From: Flavobacteriaceae bacterium UBA980
Lineage (GTDB): Bacteria > Bacteroidota > Bacteroidia > Flavobacteriales > Flavobacteriaceae
Direction of reading: 5' to 3'
Assembly: GCA_002292265.1 (NCBI GenBank)
Contig: DBBQ01000038.1
Coordinates: forward strand, 1-64,000
DNA: 64,000 nucleotides
Part shown: positions 16,586-25,237 of the stretch, one piece after another
Layout of the letters: every line of letters starts with the position of its first letter
Position numbering within the stretch: the stretch's first letter is position 1
Position numbers and translations under genes: made by a program
Notes under the pieces: model-generated
The model's input: only the letters and a program-made list of their open reading frames with translations
Told to the model about the DNA's origin: nothing
Database searches by the model: none

Positions 16586-17307
16586 ACCTTTCTTTAAGCC
16601 GTTATGCCAATACGGGTACCAATGCCAATACGCGTATAGATTTTGAACTTGGGAGTGGAGATAATGGTGCAGCTGCTGATGTAATGACGCTATTAGCTAA
16701 TGGAAATGTAGGTATAGGTGCCACCAGCCCTAATGCCCGTTTACAATTGGCCAAAGCAGTAGCAAACCGCAAGGTCGTTTTATATGAAACGGCCAATAAT
16801 GACCATCAATTTTACGGACTGGGAATTAATAGTGGGGTGCTACGGTATCAGGTATATAATTTAGGTTCAAATCATATCTTTTATGCTGCAAATAGTTCCA
16901 CTACCTCAAAAGAACTGATGCGTATCAAAGGGTCTGGGGTGATACAATTCTCCGATTATGGTGCGGGTAGCCTTAGTACTGATGCCAGTGGGAATTTGTC
17001 TATTTCTTCAGATGAGCGCCTTAAAAACATTAAAGGGAATTTCACCAAAGGGCTGCAGGCGGTATTGGCCTTAAAACCGATCAACTATCAATGGAAGGAG
17101 ATCTCTGGTTTAGAACAAGAAGGTACGTACAGAGGTTTCTCTGCTCAAAATGTACAGTCGGTATTACCAGAAGCAGTAGGAACAGATAAGAAAGGGTATT
17201 TAACGCTTAGTGACCGTCCTCTTATTGCAGCTTTGGTCAATGCGATTAAAGAATTAAGTGCAGAAGTGGAAGAGTTAAAAGCAGAAATTAAAACTTTAAA
17301 ACAATAG
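16586..17307 (+). pseudogene. C-terminal fragment of a tail-fibre/peptidase S74 protein
   Basis: The end of a large repetitive surface or fibre protein. Its frame is open from about 16561 with no start codon before ATG 16684. Fragments visible: ANLSLSRYANTGTNANTR, then LLANGNVGIGATSPNARLQL (the common head-fibre repeat), then the S74 intramolecular chaperone domain with SSDERLKNIKGNF, the NYQWK strand and GFSAQNVQSVLPEAV, and a coiled-coil end (AEVEELKAEIKTLKQ). The S74 Ser-Asp/Lys site is intact. The N-terminal hundreds of residues are gone. A truncated protein from ATG 16684 (207 residues) could still be made, hence the moderate confidence in calling it dead. Confidence 0.75.
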
Positions 17308-17309
17308 AA

Positions 17310-17453
17310 ATGGAACTGCTACAAAACCCCATAGCCGCTACCCTTTCCTCAACCGAGGTCCCCTTGGTGGAAAATAAAAATGTAGAACGCAGGAGACTCA
17401 AATGGATTCTGACTAAAATCAATACGGTTCAAAGTGCCGTTAGACAAGAATAA
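17310..17453 (+). CDS. Hypothetical 47-residue protein after the S74 fragment
   Basis: A short open frame starting 2 nt after the S74 stop: MELLQNPIAATLSSTEVPLV, then a basic middle (VERRRLKWILTKINTVQSAV) and RQE. Its tight spacing suggests it was the second gene of the fibre-protein operon. I do not recognise the family. It is hydrophilic with a possible amphipathic helix and no signal peptide. Confidence 0.45.
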   Translation: MELLQNPIAATLSSTEVPLVENKNVERRRLKWILTKINTVQSAVRQE

Positions 17454-17579
17454 GTTTAAACCTCTGCCATTAGATGGTTAAATTAGTTTACTTTTAAGAG
17501 TCTCTACTCCAATTACCTTTGGCCCGTCATGACGCAGTATAATTAAGCGGTAGTAAATGCAACCCAAAAACCCCTCAAA
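17454..17579 (+). promoter_or_regulatory. Upstream region of the arsenosugar cluster with a TACCTTTG box
   Basis: TACCTTTG at 17514-17521 matches the -7 consensus TAnnTTTG and lies 58 nt before the first gene of the cluster. The -33 region has no clean TTG at the usual spacing. There is no recognisable ArsR operator palindrome, so arsenic-responsive control is not evident here. Confidence 0.4.
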
Positions 17580-18200
17580 ATGAAAACCATCCTTATCGTT
17601 TTTACTAAAGAGCCAGTAACCGGTGAGGTAAAAACCCGCTTGGGAAAAAAGATTGGGATGGACGCTTCAAAGTGGGTGTACGAACAACTACTGCAGCATA
17701 CGGCTCAAGTCTCAAAAATGAGCAAACTCAAAACGGTCGTTTTTCAAAATAAAATAGCAAATAAAAAAAATCCGTACTTCCCCCATGCCCTACACCAACA
17801 GATCCAAAAAGGAAAAAATTTAGGCGAAAAAATGGAAGCTACATTTCATTGGGCTTTTGGTCAGGGCTATGAAAAAGTACTTTTGATAGGAAGTGATTTG
17901 TGGTCTCTGGGGGAAAACACCTTGCTGGAGGCGGAACAAGCTTTAGAGCAGAAGGATTTTGTCATTGGCCCTTCGTATGACGGAGGCTACTACCTGTTGG
18001 GATTGAAGAAAATACACCCCCAGCTCTTTAAGGACGTACCCTGGAGTACGCCACAAGTATTTAAAAAAACACTGCTCAACATTTTCGATAAATCCGTACA
18101 CTACCTTGAAATTGCAAATGACATTGATGAGCTGGAAGATTTAAAAGCGAATCGGTCCCTGTATGAAAGCTATCAAAAACAATTTGCTAAAAACTGTTAA
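17580..18200 (+). CDS. TIGR04282-type glycosyltransferase (arsenosugar cluster)
   Basis: A 206-residue nucleotide-sugar transferase-like protein with the pattern of the family named for arsenosugar clusters: ILIVFTKEPVTGEVKTRLGK at the N-terminus, GKNLGEKMEATF, VLLIGSDLWSLG and FVIGPSYDGGYYLLGL. It is related to 2-phospho-L-lactate guanylyltransferase folds. Family members accompany ArsM in marine flavobacteria; a sugar-nucleotide step is assumed, not shown. It is the first gene of the cluster and arsM follows after 48 nt. Confidence 0.82.
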   Translation: MKTILIVFTKEPVTGEVKTRLGKKIGMDASKWVYEQLLQHTAQVSKMSKLKTVVFQNKIANKKNPYFPHALHQQIQKGKNLGEKMEATFHWAFGQGYEKVLLIGSDLWSLGENTLLEAEQALEQKDFVIGPSYDGGYYLLGLKKIHPQLFKDVPWSTPQVFKKTLLNIFDKSVHYLEIANDIDELEDLKANRSLYESYQKQFAKNC

Positions 18201-18248
18201 ACCATTAGCCCTGTCTCTAGAAATCTGCTATTTTTAAAATAAAAAAGC

Positions 18249-19217
18249 ATGAGCTACCTGGAAACAACAAAGAATGTGTACAAAGAAGCCGCCCTCACCC
18301 CTGATGTAGGGCTGTGTTGCACTACTACTCCCCTATGGCAGTTTCCCGGCTTGTCCATTCCCCTAAAAATGCAGGAAATGAACTACGGCTGCGGGAGCAC
18401 AGTGCACCCCAGAGACTTGGTAGGAAATCCCAAGATTCTCTATGTCGGAGTAGGTGGAGGTATGGAACTCCTTCAGTTCAGTTATTTTTCCCGTCAAAAG
18501 GAAGGCGTCATCGGAGTGGATGTAGTCGATGAAATGTTGGCTGCCTGTACAGCTAATTTTGAGGAGGCGAAAAAAGAAAACACCTGGTTCGATCCCGAGT
18601 TTGTACGATTGGAAAAAGGAGATGCCCTGGATTTGCCTGTTGCAAACGCCAGCGTGGATGTAGCTGCTCAAAACTGCTTGTTTAATATTTTTAAAACCGA
18701 AGAGTTACAACGCGCCTTGGAAGAAATGTATCGGGTTTTAAAACCCCACGGCCGCTTGGTCATGAGTGATCCCATTTGCGAACAGCCCCTAAATGAAACA
18801 CTCCGCAACGACGAACGCCTCAGGGCACTGTGCCTGTCGGGCTCCCTTCCCCTAGCCACCTATTTGGAAATGCTTACAAAAGTAGGCTTTGGCACCATCG
18901 AGGTCCGCGCCAGAAGACCCTACCGAATTTTAGATCCAGCACACTATCCTACTACCGAAACTCTTTATGTAGAAAGTGTGGAAGTCTGTGCCATCAAAGA
19001 TCCCATGCCAGAGGACGGCCCCTGTATTTTTACTGGGAAGCATGCCATCTATTTTGGTTCTGAAGATTTTTTTGACGACAAAAAGGGGCATGTACTACTT
19101 CAAAATCAACCCTTAGCGGTCTGTGATAAAACTGCAAATGCACTGGCTCAACTCCAGCGCGACGACCTTTACCTTTCTACCGCCACCTTTCACTATGACG
19201 GAGGCGGATGTTGTTAA
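18249..19217 (+). CDS. arsM: Arsenite methyltransferase ArsM, arsenosugar-cluster type
   Basis: A 322-residue SAM-dependent methyltransferase. The SAM site is ILYVGVGGGMELLQFSYF with GVDVVDEML after it; the Cys pairs expected to bind As(III) are in GLCCTTTPLWQFPG, in YGCGSTV and at CEQP, and the tail ends GGGCC. The family methylates arsenite to mono- and dimethylarsenic, the first step to arsenosugars. It differs from stand-alone detoxifying ArsM by the C-terminal extension (about 240-322) typical of this cluster. It is intact. It overlaps the next frame's earliest ATG, though a later start is preferred there. Confidence 0.85.
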   Translation: MSYLETTKNVYKEAALTPDVGLCCTTTPLWQFPGLSIPLKMQEMNYGCGSTVHPRDLVGNPKILYVGVGGGMELLQFSYFSRQKEGVIGVDVVDEMLAACTANFEEAKKENTWFDPEFVRLEKGDALDLPVANASVDVAAQNCLFNIFKTEELQRALEEMYRVLKPHGRLVMSDPICEQPLNETLRNDERLRALCLSGSLPLATYLEMLTKVGFGTIEVRARRPYRILDPAHYPTTETLYVESVEVCAIKDPMPEDGPCIFTGKHAIYFGSEDFFDDKKGHVLLQNQPLAVCDKTANALAQLQRDDLYLSTATFHYDGGGCC

Positions 19218-19234
19218 CCCTTAATTCTTTTCCT

Positions 19235-19930
19235 ATGAAAATCAGTACCCTACTTCTTTTATTCTTGTTTTGCTTACGTGTTGAAGCTCAAAAAAACATT
19301 CATCACCGTTGGAACACCCAACTTCAAAAATACGTATCTGAAACCGGTGCGGTAGATTACAACTCCTGGCAGGAGGATCAAGAAGATCTAAACGCCTACC
19401 TCCAGACCTTAGCCCAATTTCCCCCAGATGAAGCGACTTCTAAAAACCACAAATTGGCTTATTGGATCAATGCCTACAATGCCTTGACAGTTCAACTCAT
19501 TCTAGAGAATTATCCCTTAAAAAGCATCAAAGAAATCAAATCTCCTTGGGACACTCCCTGTTTTAGTACAGGAGGAAAAGAATACAGTTTGGGTGATATC
19601 GAACACAAGATTTTACGGAAAATAGGCGAGCCGCGTATTCATTTTGCCATCAATTGCGCCTCGGCATCGTGCCCCAACTTGTTGAATCGTGCCTTTCAAG
19701 AAAAGCAGTTGGAGAGTCAGTTGGTAGAAGTAACCGAATCTTTTTTAAAAGACCTCACAAAAAATAAAATCAATTCGGATCAGTTGGAGCTTTCCAAAAT
19801 TTTCCTTTGGTTTGGCAAAGACTTTGGTTCCAAAGCAGAGCGCCTTTCTTTTATAGAAGCCTACAGTGGTGTACGCTTGGACCGTCCTAAGATTGACTAT
19901 CTTTCATATGACTGGAGTCTTAACGAATAA
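19235..19930 (+). CDS. DUF547 secreted protein (arsenosugar cluster)
   Basis: A 231-residue protein with a signal peptide (MKISTLLLLFLFCLRVEAQ). I chose ATG 19235 because it gives a clean signal peptide; an ATG at 19208 overlapping arsM also exists. The DUF547 core is visible: LAYWINAYNALTVQLIL, NYPLKSIKEI, LGDIEHKILRKI and FAINCASASCPNL. DUF547 proteins are thought to have a papain-like fold, but no activity is established. It is placed between ArsM and a glycosyltransferase in the same direction, so it likely acts in the periplasm on a product of this pathway (inference). Confidence 0.82.
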   Translation: MKISTLLLLFLFCLRVEAQKNIHHRWNTQLQKYVSETGAVDYNSWQEDQEDLNAYLQTLAQFPPDEATSKNHKLAYWINAYNALTVQLILENYPLKSIKEIKSPWDTPCFSTGGKEYSLGDIEHKILRKIGEPRIHFAINCASASCPNLLNRAFQEKQLESQLVEVTESFLKDLTKNKINSDQLELSKIFLWFGKDFGSKAERLSFIEAYSGVRLDRPKIDYLSYDWSLNE

Positions 19931-20612
19931 AACCAAACTTTCTATTGTTGTTCCCGTCCTGAACGAGCGGGACTGTATAACTACTTTTATAAATCATCTA
20001 AAAACCCAATGGTGCCAACCCCAAGAACTCATTTTCGTGGATGGAGGCAGTACCGACGGAACATGGGAATGGTTGCAAAAACAGGATGTAACAGCCTATC
20101 GCAGTCCTCAGGGAAGGGCCGTTCAAATGAATGCAGGTGCGGAGCAAGCTAGTGGAAACTTGTATTACTTTATCCATGTGGACAGTACACTTCCCTACCA
20201 CTTTGACCAAACCCTTTTACAGGCATCTCACGCGGGAGCTTCAGCGGGCTGTTTTCAATTGGAATTTGATTCCAAATACTGGCTACTCCAATGGGCGGCT
20301 TCAGGAAGTCGTTGGAATCATCTGCTTTGTCGTGGGGGTGATCAGTCCCTTTTCATTACAAAAAAGCGCTTTGAGGCGTTGCAGGGTTTTAATGACCGCT
20401 ATCGGGTTTGTGAAGACCTTGAATTGATCAAAAGACTCTACCGACAAGGAGCTTTTACAGTGCTGCCACAGAAAATAAAAACCTCCTCAAGACGATTTCA
20501 CGAAAACGGCGTAGCACGACTGCTGATCCACTTTGGCGTACTCCATCTTATGCATTGGTGGGGTGTTGGACCACAGTCCCTAAGCCTTTATTATCGATGG
20601 GCGGTACGCTAG
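19908..20612 (+). CDS. TIGR04283-type family 2 glycosyltransferase (arsenosugar cluster)
   Basis: A 234-residue GT-A enzyme. The start ATG 19908 (MTGVLTNKTKLSIVVPVLNE) is preferred; it overlaps the end of the DUF547 gene by 23 nt. Motifs are SIVVPVLNERDC, FVDGGSTDGTWEWL, the RAVQMNAGAEQA loop, HVDSTLP in place of DxD, and CEDLELIKRLYRQG. The family is a marker of arsenosugar clusters, where a sugar transfer is assumed. Its stop overlaps the convergent small membrane gene by 4 nt. Confidence 0.82.
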   Translation: MTGVLTNKTKLSIVVPVLNERDCITTFINHLKTQWCQPQELIFVDGGSTDGTWEWLQKQDVTAYRSPQGRAVQMNAGAEQASGNLYYFIHVDSTLPYHFDQTLLQASHAGASAGCFQLEFDSKYWLLQWAASGSRWNHLLCRGGDQSLFITKKRFEALQGFNDRYRVCEDLELIKRLYRQGAFTVLPQKIKTSSRRFHENGVARLLIHFGVLHLMHWWGVGPQSLSLYYRWAVR

Positions 20613-20800
20613 GCCAGTTCTCCTAGAACTAAATAGTACGACCCAAAAATGGCAATGTACAGTAAGCCACAGGAAACGAGCCAAATAATAAAATAAAGAC
20701 TCCCTGAAAACCAATCGAAACCGGTTCGGAATTCTTTTAAAACTCGAACTAAAACGACAATACAGCAAAGGGTAAAAAGAATAGAAAGTAGGATTTTCAT
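20609..20800 (-). CDS. Small two-helix membrane protein, unknown
   Basis: A 63-residue hydrophobic protein (MKILLSILFTLCCIVVLVRV, a short charged turn EFRTGFDWFSG, then LYFIIWLVSCGLLYIAIFGSYYLVLG). It looks like a hairpin of two transmembrane helices. I do not recognise a family. It lies downstream of the broken MscS gene on the same strand, with a 27-nt gap, and may have been its cotranscribed partner. Confidence 0.55.
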   Translation of the reverse strand: MKILLSILFTLCCIVVLVRVLKEFRTGFDWFSGSLYFIIWLVSCGLLYIAIFGSYYLVLGELA

Positions 20801-20827
20801 AAAAATTGGGTTTTACTAATTAAGATT

Positions 20828-21649
20828 TTATTTTGCTTGATGAATAACACGTTGAGGAAAAGGAATCTCGATTTGGTGGGCGTCCAAAATCTTTTTCCCT
20901 TGTTCATAAATATCGAAGTACACTTCCCAATAGTCTTGCGGTTTTACATAGGATCTTACGGCAAGATTTACTGCAGAATCCCCTAAACTCAAAACCCCAC
21001 CAAAGGGTTGAGGCTCCTGAAGTACCCGTGGGTGTTCCTTCATCACTTCCAATAAAACTGTTTTGGCTTGCTCTATGGAGGCGTTGTATGCAATCCCGAA
21101 TTCCAAATCGACGCGAATGGTTCCTTCCGTAGCGTAATTGGTGATTTCGTTATTGGCTACGGCACCATTGGGAAGAATGACTGTTTTGTTATCTGGGGTA
21201 ACGATACGTGTCACAAAAATTTGTATCTCTTTTACCGTCCTGGTATGTCCATGGGAATGGATCAAATCGCCTACTTTAAAAGGCTTAAAAATCAATAAAA
21301 TGACACCTCCTGCTAAGTTTTGCAGGGTTCCACTCATGGCCATTCCAAAGGCGAGACCCGCGGCTCCAAGTAGGGCGATAAATAAGGTCATTTCGATACC
21401 TAAAATGCCAAGCGCACTAATCCCCAGGAGTAGCTTCAAACCAATGGAGACCAAGCTTAGCAAAAAACTTTTTAATGGAGCATCTGTTTTACTTCTGTCA
21501 AAAAGTAATTGTAATGCGCGTACTATGAGCTTGATAACCCACAGTCCTAGAATCCATACAAATAGAGCTCACAGGAGTTTGGGTCCGTAGTAAAATACGA
21601 TTTCGAGTAGGTTGTTATAAATTATTTGAAGAGTTGAGGTAGAAAACAT
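20828..21649 (-). pseudogene. MscS mechanosensitive channel, killed by an in-frame TGA
   Basis: The gene starts at ATG 21649 (MFSTSTLQIIYNNLL), coupled to the upstream SRPBCC gene by a TGATG overlap. Codon 27 (21571-21569) is TGA in the context GPKLL-stop-ALFVWILGLW, where Trp is expected (TGG to TGA). The rest is perfect MscS: pore helix GAAGLAFGMAMSGTLQNLAGG, the beta domain LIFKPFKVGDLI...VILPNGAVANNEITNY, and the C-terminal cage. The lesion removes the first membrane helix from any restarted product (first later ATG near 21463), so a working channel is unlikely. Confidence 0.88.
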
Positions 21650-22107
21650 CAGTGGGCGGTATTACAGGTTTTGATTAAATCGGGAAGTACAGATTCCCAG
21701 CCTTGTTGGCAAGTTTTTTGAAGTTCTGCACCTTTTTCCATAGTGCTAAAATCTCCTTGCTCAATGCGAAGCTGCGTTTCCTTGGGGGCAGATTCCAAAT
21801 AAAAGTGCAATTCTGAAATTACAGCGCTATAGTTTTTCGTAGACTTGTGAAAAATGGTAAAGGCCAAATGGGAATGCGGCAAATACACTAAAACTTTTGC
21901 CTTCACATGCTCTTGCCAAAGACCCGCTTCGCTTTTCGCCTTCCACACGGCAGATCCTCCCGGGTGCCACTCGGCGTGAAGCTGACACTGGTACATGCAT
22001 TTTTCGGTAAGTTCGGGTTGGGTCAAGACCTTCCATACCCTTTCTTGAGAAGCCTCAATTTCGGCAGACACTTTCGCCCAGGGCAAGGTGCTTCTGGAAG
22101 GCTTCAT
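21649..22107 (-). CDS. SRPBCC/START-like domain protein (AHSA1 type)
   Basis: A 152-residue helix-grip-fold protein: VSAEIEASQERVWKVLTQPE, an aromatic strand region (GGSAVWKAK), KAKVLVYLPHSHLAFTIFH, and a long C-terminal helix (LQKTCQQGWESVLPDLIKTC). Such proteins bind hydrophobic ligands or act with Hsp90; the ligand is unknown. Its TGA overlaps the ATG of the broken MscS gene. The two-gene unit is inserted, in opposite orientation, within the arsenosugar cluster. Confidence 0.7.
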   Translation of the reverse strand: MKPSRSTLPWAKVSAEIEASQERVWKVLTQPELTEKCMYQCQLHAEWHPGGSAVWKAKSEAGLWQEHVKAKVLVYLPHSHLAFTIFHKSTKNYSAVISELHFYLESAPKETQLRIEQGDFSTMEKGAELQKTCQQGWESVLPDLIKTCNTAH

Positions 22108-22234
22108 AAAAGAAGGATTTGATATAACACGATACGGAAAGGAAATCCTGAGGTGTAGGACAACATAAGACTTAAGATTTGGTTAAACTAAAGTACAACT
22201 TATTTTTTTGTTTTAAAAGTTCTAACTTAGCCTT

Positions 22235-23608
22235 ATGCAGAAAAAAATCTCCCCAAAATCGATTGTCATTTTAGGAAATGGAATTTCCGGAATTACAGCT
22301 GCGCGCCATATTCGCAAACATTCGGAGTACCAAATCACAGTGGTTTCCGAGGAACATCCTTATTTCTTTTCTCGAACAGCTTTGATGTATGTGTACATGG
22401 GGCATCTCAAATTTGAACATACCCAACCCTACGAAAAGCATTTTTGGAAAAAAAACAAAATCGACTTAAAACAGGGTCGTGTGGAAACGATCGACACAAA
22501 AAATAAAATACTCCAATTTTCTGATGGAGAAGCGTTGGGCTACGACAGTTTGATTTTAGCAACGGGAAGTAAACCCAATAGGTTTGGCTGGAAAGGACAA
22601 GATGCTCAAGGGGTTTTGGGCCTTTACCACAAACAGGATCTGGAGTCTTTAGAAAAATTCGCCCCTGATAATCAGGCCTGTAGACGCGCCGTTATTGTAG
22701 GAGGAGGATTGATTGGGATCGAGTTGGCAGAAATGCTGCATTCCCGCCATATTCCCGTGACCTTTTTGGTTCGTGAAACGAGTTTTTGGAATGGCGTACT
22801 GCCCGAAGGAGAATCGGAACTGATCAATCGGGAAATACGAGAAAAAGGAATTGACCTCAGATTAAATACCAATCTCAAAGAAATAAAAACGGATGAAAAC
22901 GGCCAAGTCCGAAGCATTGTTACTGAAGAAGAATGCGAGGAAATTCTCTGCACCGTAGTGGGTTTAACGACTGGAGTATCCCCGAATATTTCCTATTTAA
23001 AAGGATCAGACATCACCACGAACCGAGGCATTTTGGTCAATCGGTATTTGGAGACCAACCTACCCGACATCTATGCGATTGGAGATTGCGCAGAACAACA
23101 AGAACCCGTCGGCCAGCGTCGCCCTGTGGAGGCCGTTTGGTACACGGGTCGTATGATGGGAGAAACGGTAGCGCAAACAATTTGCGGAAATCGTACCGCT
23201 TACCAACCCGGCCCTTGGTTTAATTCCGCTAAGTTTTTTGATATCGAATACCAAACTTACGGCTGGGTATGGGCAAAACCTAAAGAAAACGAAGCCCGTT
23301 TTTATTGGGAATACACGAGTGGAAAAAAATGCATCCATCTGAACTTTGATACAAAATCAAGAATGTTTATCGGAATTAATACCTTCGGAATTCGCCTACG
23401 TCACGCCTTTTTTGATCGTGTACTACAAGAAGGAGAAACCGTGGACTACGTTTTGGAACACTTTGCCGATGCCAATTTTGATCCAGAATTTTACCCACAG
23501 CACGACGAAGAAATCATCAATCAATTCAATCGAGAACAAGGTGCCCAACTCCAACGAAAAAAGAGGAGTTGGAAACGCATCTTTTCAATTCCTTCCCAAA
23601 GCTTATGA
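22235..23608 (+). CDS. FAD/NAD(P)-dependent oxidoreductase (arsenosugar cluster)
   Basis: A 457-residue pyridine-nucleotide-disulfide-type oxidoreductase. The first Rossmann motif is ILGNGISGITAARHI (FAD), the second AVIVGGGLIGIELAEML (NAD(P)H), and the second FAD motif is DIYAIGDCAEQ. There is no CxxxxC redox pair, so it resembles nitrite- or ferredoxin-reductase-like flavoproteins rather than glutathione reductase. It is longer than the core fold because of an extra C-terminal domain (about 330-457). The stop overlaps the start of the membrane 4Fe-4S gene by 4 nt, so the two probably form an electron-transfer pair. Confidence 0.8.
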   Translation: MQKKISPKSIVILGNGISGITAARHIRKHSEYQITVVSEEHPYFFSRTALMYVYMGHLKFEHTQPYEKHFWKKNKIDLKQGRVETIDTKNKILQFSDGEALGYDSLILATGSKPNRFGWKGQDAQGVLGLYHKQDLESLEKFAPDNQACRRAVIVGGGLIGIELAEMLHSRHIPVTFLVRETSFWNGVLPEGESELINREIREKGIDLRLNTNLKEIKTDENGQVRSIVTEEECEEILCTVVGLTTGVSPNISYLKGSDITTNRGILVNRYLETNLPDIYAIGDCAEQQEPVGQRRPVEAVWYTGRMMGETVAQTICGNRTAYQPGPWFNSAKFFDIEYQTYGWVWAKPKENEARFYWEYTSGKKCIHLNFDTKSRMFIGINTFGIRLRHAFFDRVLQEGETVDYVLEHFADANFDPEFYPQHDEEIINQFNREQGAQLQRKKRSWKRIFSIPSQSL

Positions 23609-25185
23609 AAACACTACAACAAATCGGACTCGGTATTTTTTTGACAGGACTCGCAGTTTTTGTCTCACTGCTCTTTGTAGGATCCTATAAACTTACCCCA
23701 GCGCAGTTTGAGGAAGTGATACAGAGTAAAGGCATCCAAAGCGAAGTGTTCCTTTCGGAATTCAACAATCAGATCGTTGGGAAGTCCTTTTCTAATTCTC
23801 ATGCTTTTTCTGCAGCTCTAATTTCAGCACTTGACAAGGCCAACGCAACCCATAAAAAAGAGCGTGAATGGAGTAAAGTGATCTGGAGCAAACCGAACAG
23901 CTTTGCTTATGACATTATTAAAAGTACCGAAGCAGGTGTGGTAGCAAAAAACAAAGCCCTTTTTTGGTGGCTCACCTTTGGTTTGGGAATTTTAGGCGCC
24001 TTGCTTTTTATTTTACCTAATGTAGTTTTATTGGGTCCTCCAGGCATCAAAAACAACGGTATTTGGCACAGTAAAGCCACCAACCGAGGGTGGATCGGAT
24101 GGATGACTTTTTTGTTTTTAGTCGGCTTTTACATTCTTTTGTATTTCTATCCCAACTACATCGTAAACTGGGTTTATTTGGTCGATCCCATCAGCTTAAA
24201 GCTGAGTGGAAACCTTGCCAGTCAGTGGTTCCTGTACGGTTTTTTATACTGTGTGGTAATGACAGTAATGGCGGTTCGGATGTACATCAAATACCGAAAC
24301 AACAAATACCAAACCCTGCGGACGACTTCCGTTTTGTTTTTTCAAATTGTCTTTGCCTTTTTAATCCCTGAGATTTTGGTGCGTTTTGAACGTCCTTGGT
24401 ACGATTTTAAAAACGCCTTTCCCTTGGATTACGATTTCTTTTTTAGCTGGAACCTGAAGCAATTGATCGCTGAGGGTGGGTTTGGCCTTTTTATTTTAGT
24501 TTGGGGCATCGTACTTACTTTGGTAGTCGTCCCTGTAATGGTCTATTTTTTTGGCAAGCGGTGGTATTGTTCTTGGGTGTGTGGTTGTGGAGGTTTAGCA
24601 GAAACCCTAGGCGATCCCTACCGTCATCTTTCGAATAAATCACTTGGGGCTTGGAAATTGGAACGGTGGATGGTACATGGCGTATTGGTCTTTGCTTTGG
24701 TCATAACTGGGTTTACTCTTTACAGTTATTTTAGCGGAGCTTCCTCCGTTATCGGTATTAAAACCCAAAGTCTTCAGGACACCTATGGCTTTTTAATCGG
24801 TTCGGTTTTCGCGGGGGTAATCGGTACGGGTTTTTATCCCATTTTTGGCAATCGGGTATGGTGTCGTTTTGGCTGTCCCCTAGCGGCGTATTTGGGAATT
24901 GTACAGCGTTTTAAGTCGCGGTTTCGCATTACGACCAATGGGGGACAGTGTATTTCTTGTGGGAACTGCTCTACGTATTGCGAACAAGGCATCGATGTCC
25001 GTGCCTATGCCCAAAAAGGAGAAAACATCGTTCGATCCAGCTGTGTAGGATGCGGAATCTGTAGTGCCATCTGTCCTCGGGGTGTTCTCAAACTGGAAAA
25101 CGGTCCTGAGAAAGGGCGAATTAACCCCACCGAAATTTTATTGGGAAATGATGTAGATCTGGTTCAATTGCTCAATAAAAAATAG
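23605..25185 (+). CDS. Membrane-bound 4Fe-4S protein, NapH/CcoG-like
   Basis: A 526-residue inner-membrane ferredoxin. ATG 23605 (MKTLQQIGLGIFL) overlaps the previous stop and matches a membrane start. About seven hydrophobic helices are visible; two cytosolic Cys motifs flank the late helices (RWYCSWVCGCGGLAET and RVWCRFGCPLAAY), followed by two 4Fe-4S sites (CISCGNCSTYCEQGI and SCVGCGICSAICPRGV). This is the NapH pattern of proteins that pass electrons across or along the membrane. With the FAD enzyme upstream it could feed reducing power to a reductase in the pathway; the acceptor is unknown. Confidence 0.82.
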   Translation: MKTLQQIGLGIFLTGLAVFVSLLFVGSYKLTPAQFEEVIQSKGIQSEVFLSEFNNQIVGKSFSNSHAFSAALISALDKANATHKKEREWSKVIWSKPNSFAYDIIKSTEAGVVAKNKALFWWLTFGLGILGALLFILPNVVLLGPPGIKNNGIWHSKATNRGWIGWMTFLFLVGFYILLYFYPNYIVNWVYLVDPISLKLSGNLASQWFLYGFLYCVVMTVMAVRMYIKYRNNKYQTLRTTSVLFFQIVFAFLIPEILVRFERPWYDFKNAFPLDYDFFFSWNLKQLIAEGGFGLFILVWGIVLTLVVVPVMVYFFGKRWYCSWVCGCGGLAETLGDPYRHLSNKSLGAWKLERWMVHGVLVFALVITGFTLYSYFSGASSVIGIKTQSLQDTYGFLIGSVFAGVIGTGFYPIFGNRVWCRFGCPLAAYLGIVQRFKSRFRITTNGGQCISCGNCSTYCEQGIDVRAYAQKGENIVRSSCVGCGICSAICPRGVLKLENGPEKGRINPTEILLGNDVDLVQLLNKK

Positions 25186-25237
25186 TTTCTCCTCGTTCTT
25201 TTTGTAAACCCAATTGCATTAAATACTTTTATCCTAG

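Noticed and set aside
5619..21571. TGA read as an amino acid (recoding or selenocysteine)
   Set aside because: Intact genes such as trpC, trpD and nadB end in TGA, the other lesions use TAA and TAG, and the expected residues (Arg, Trp) are not Sec sites.
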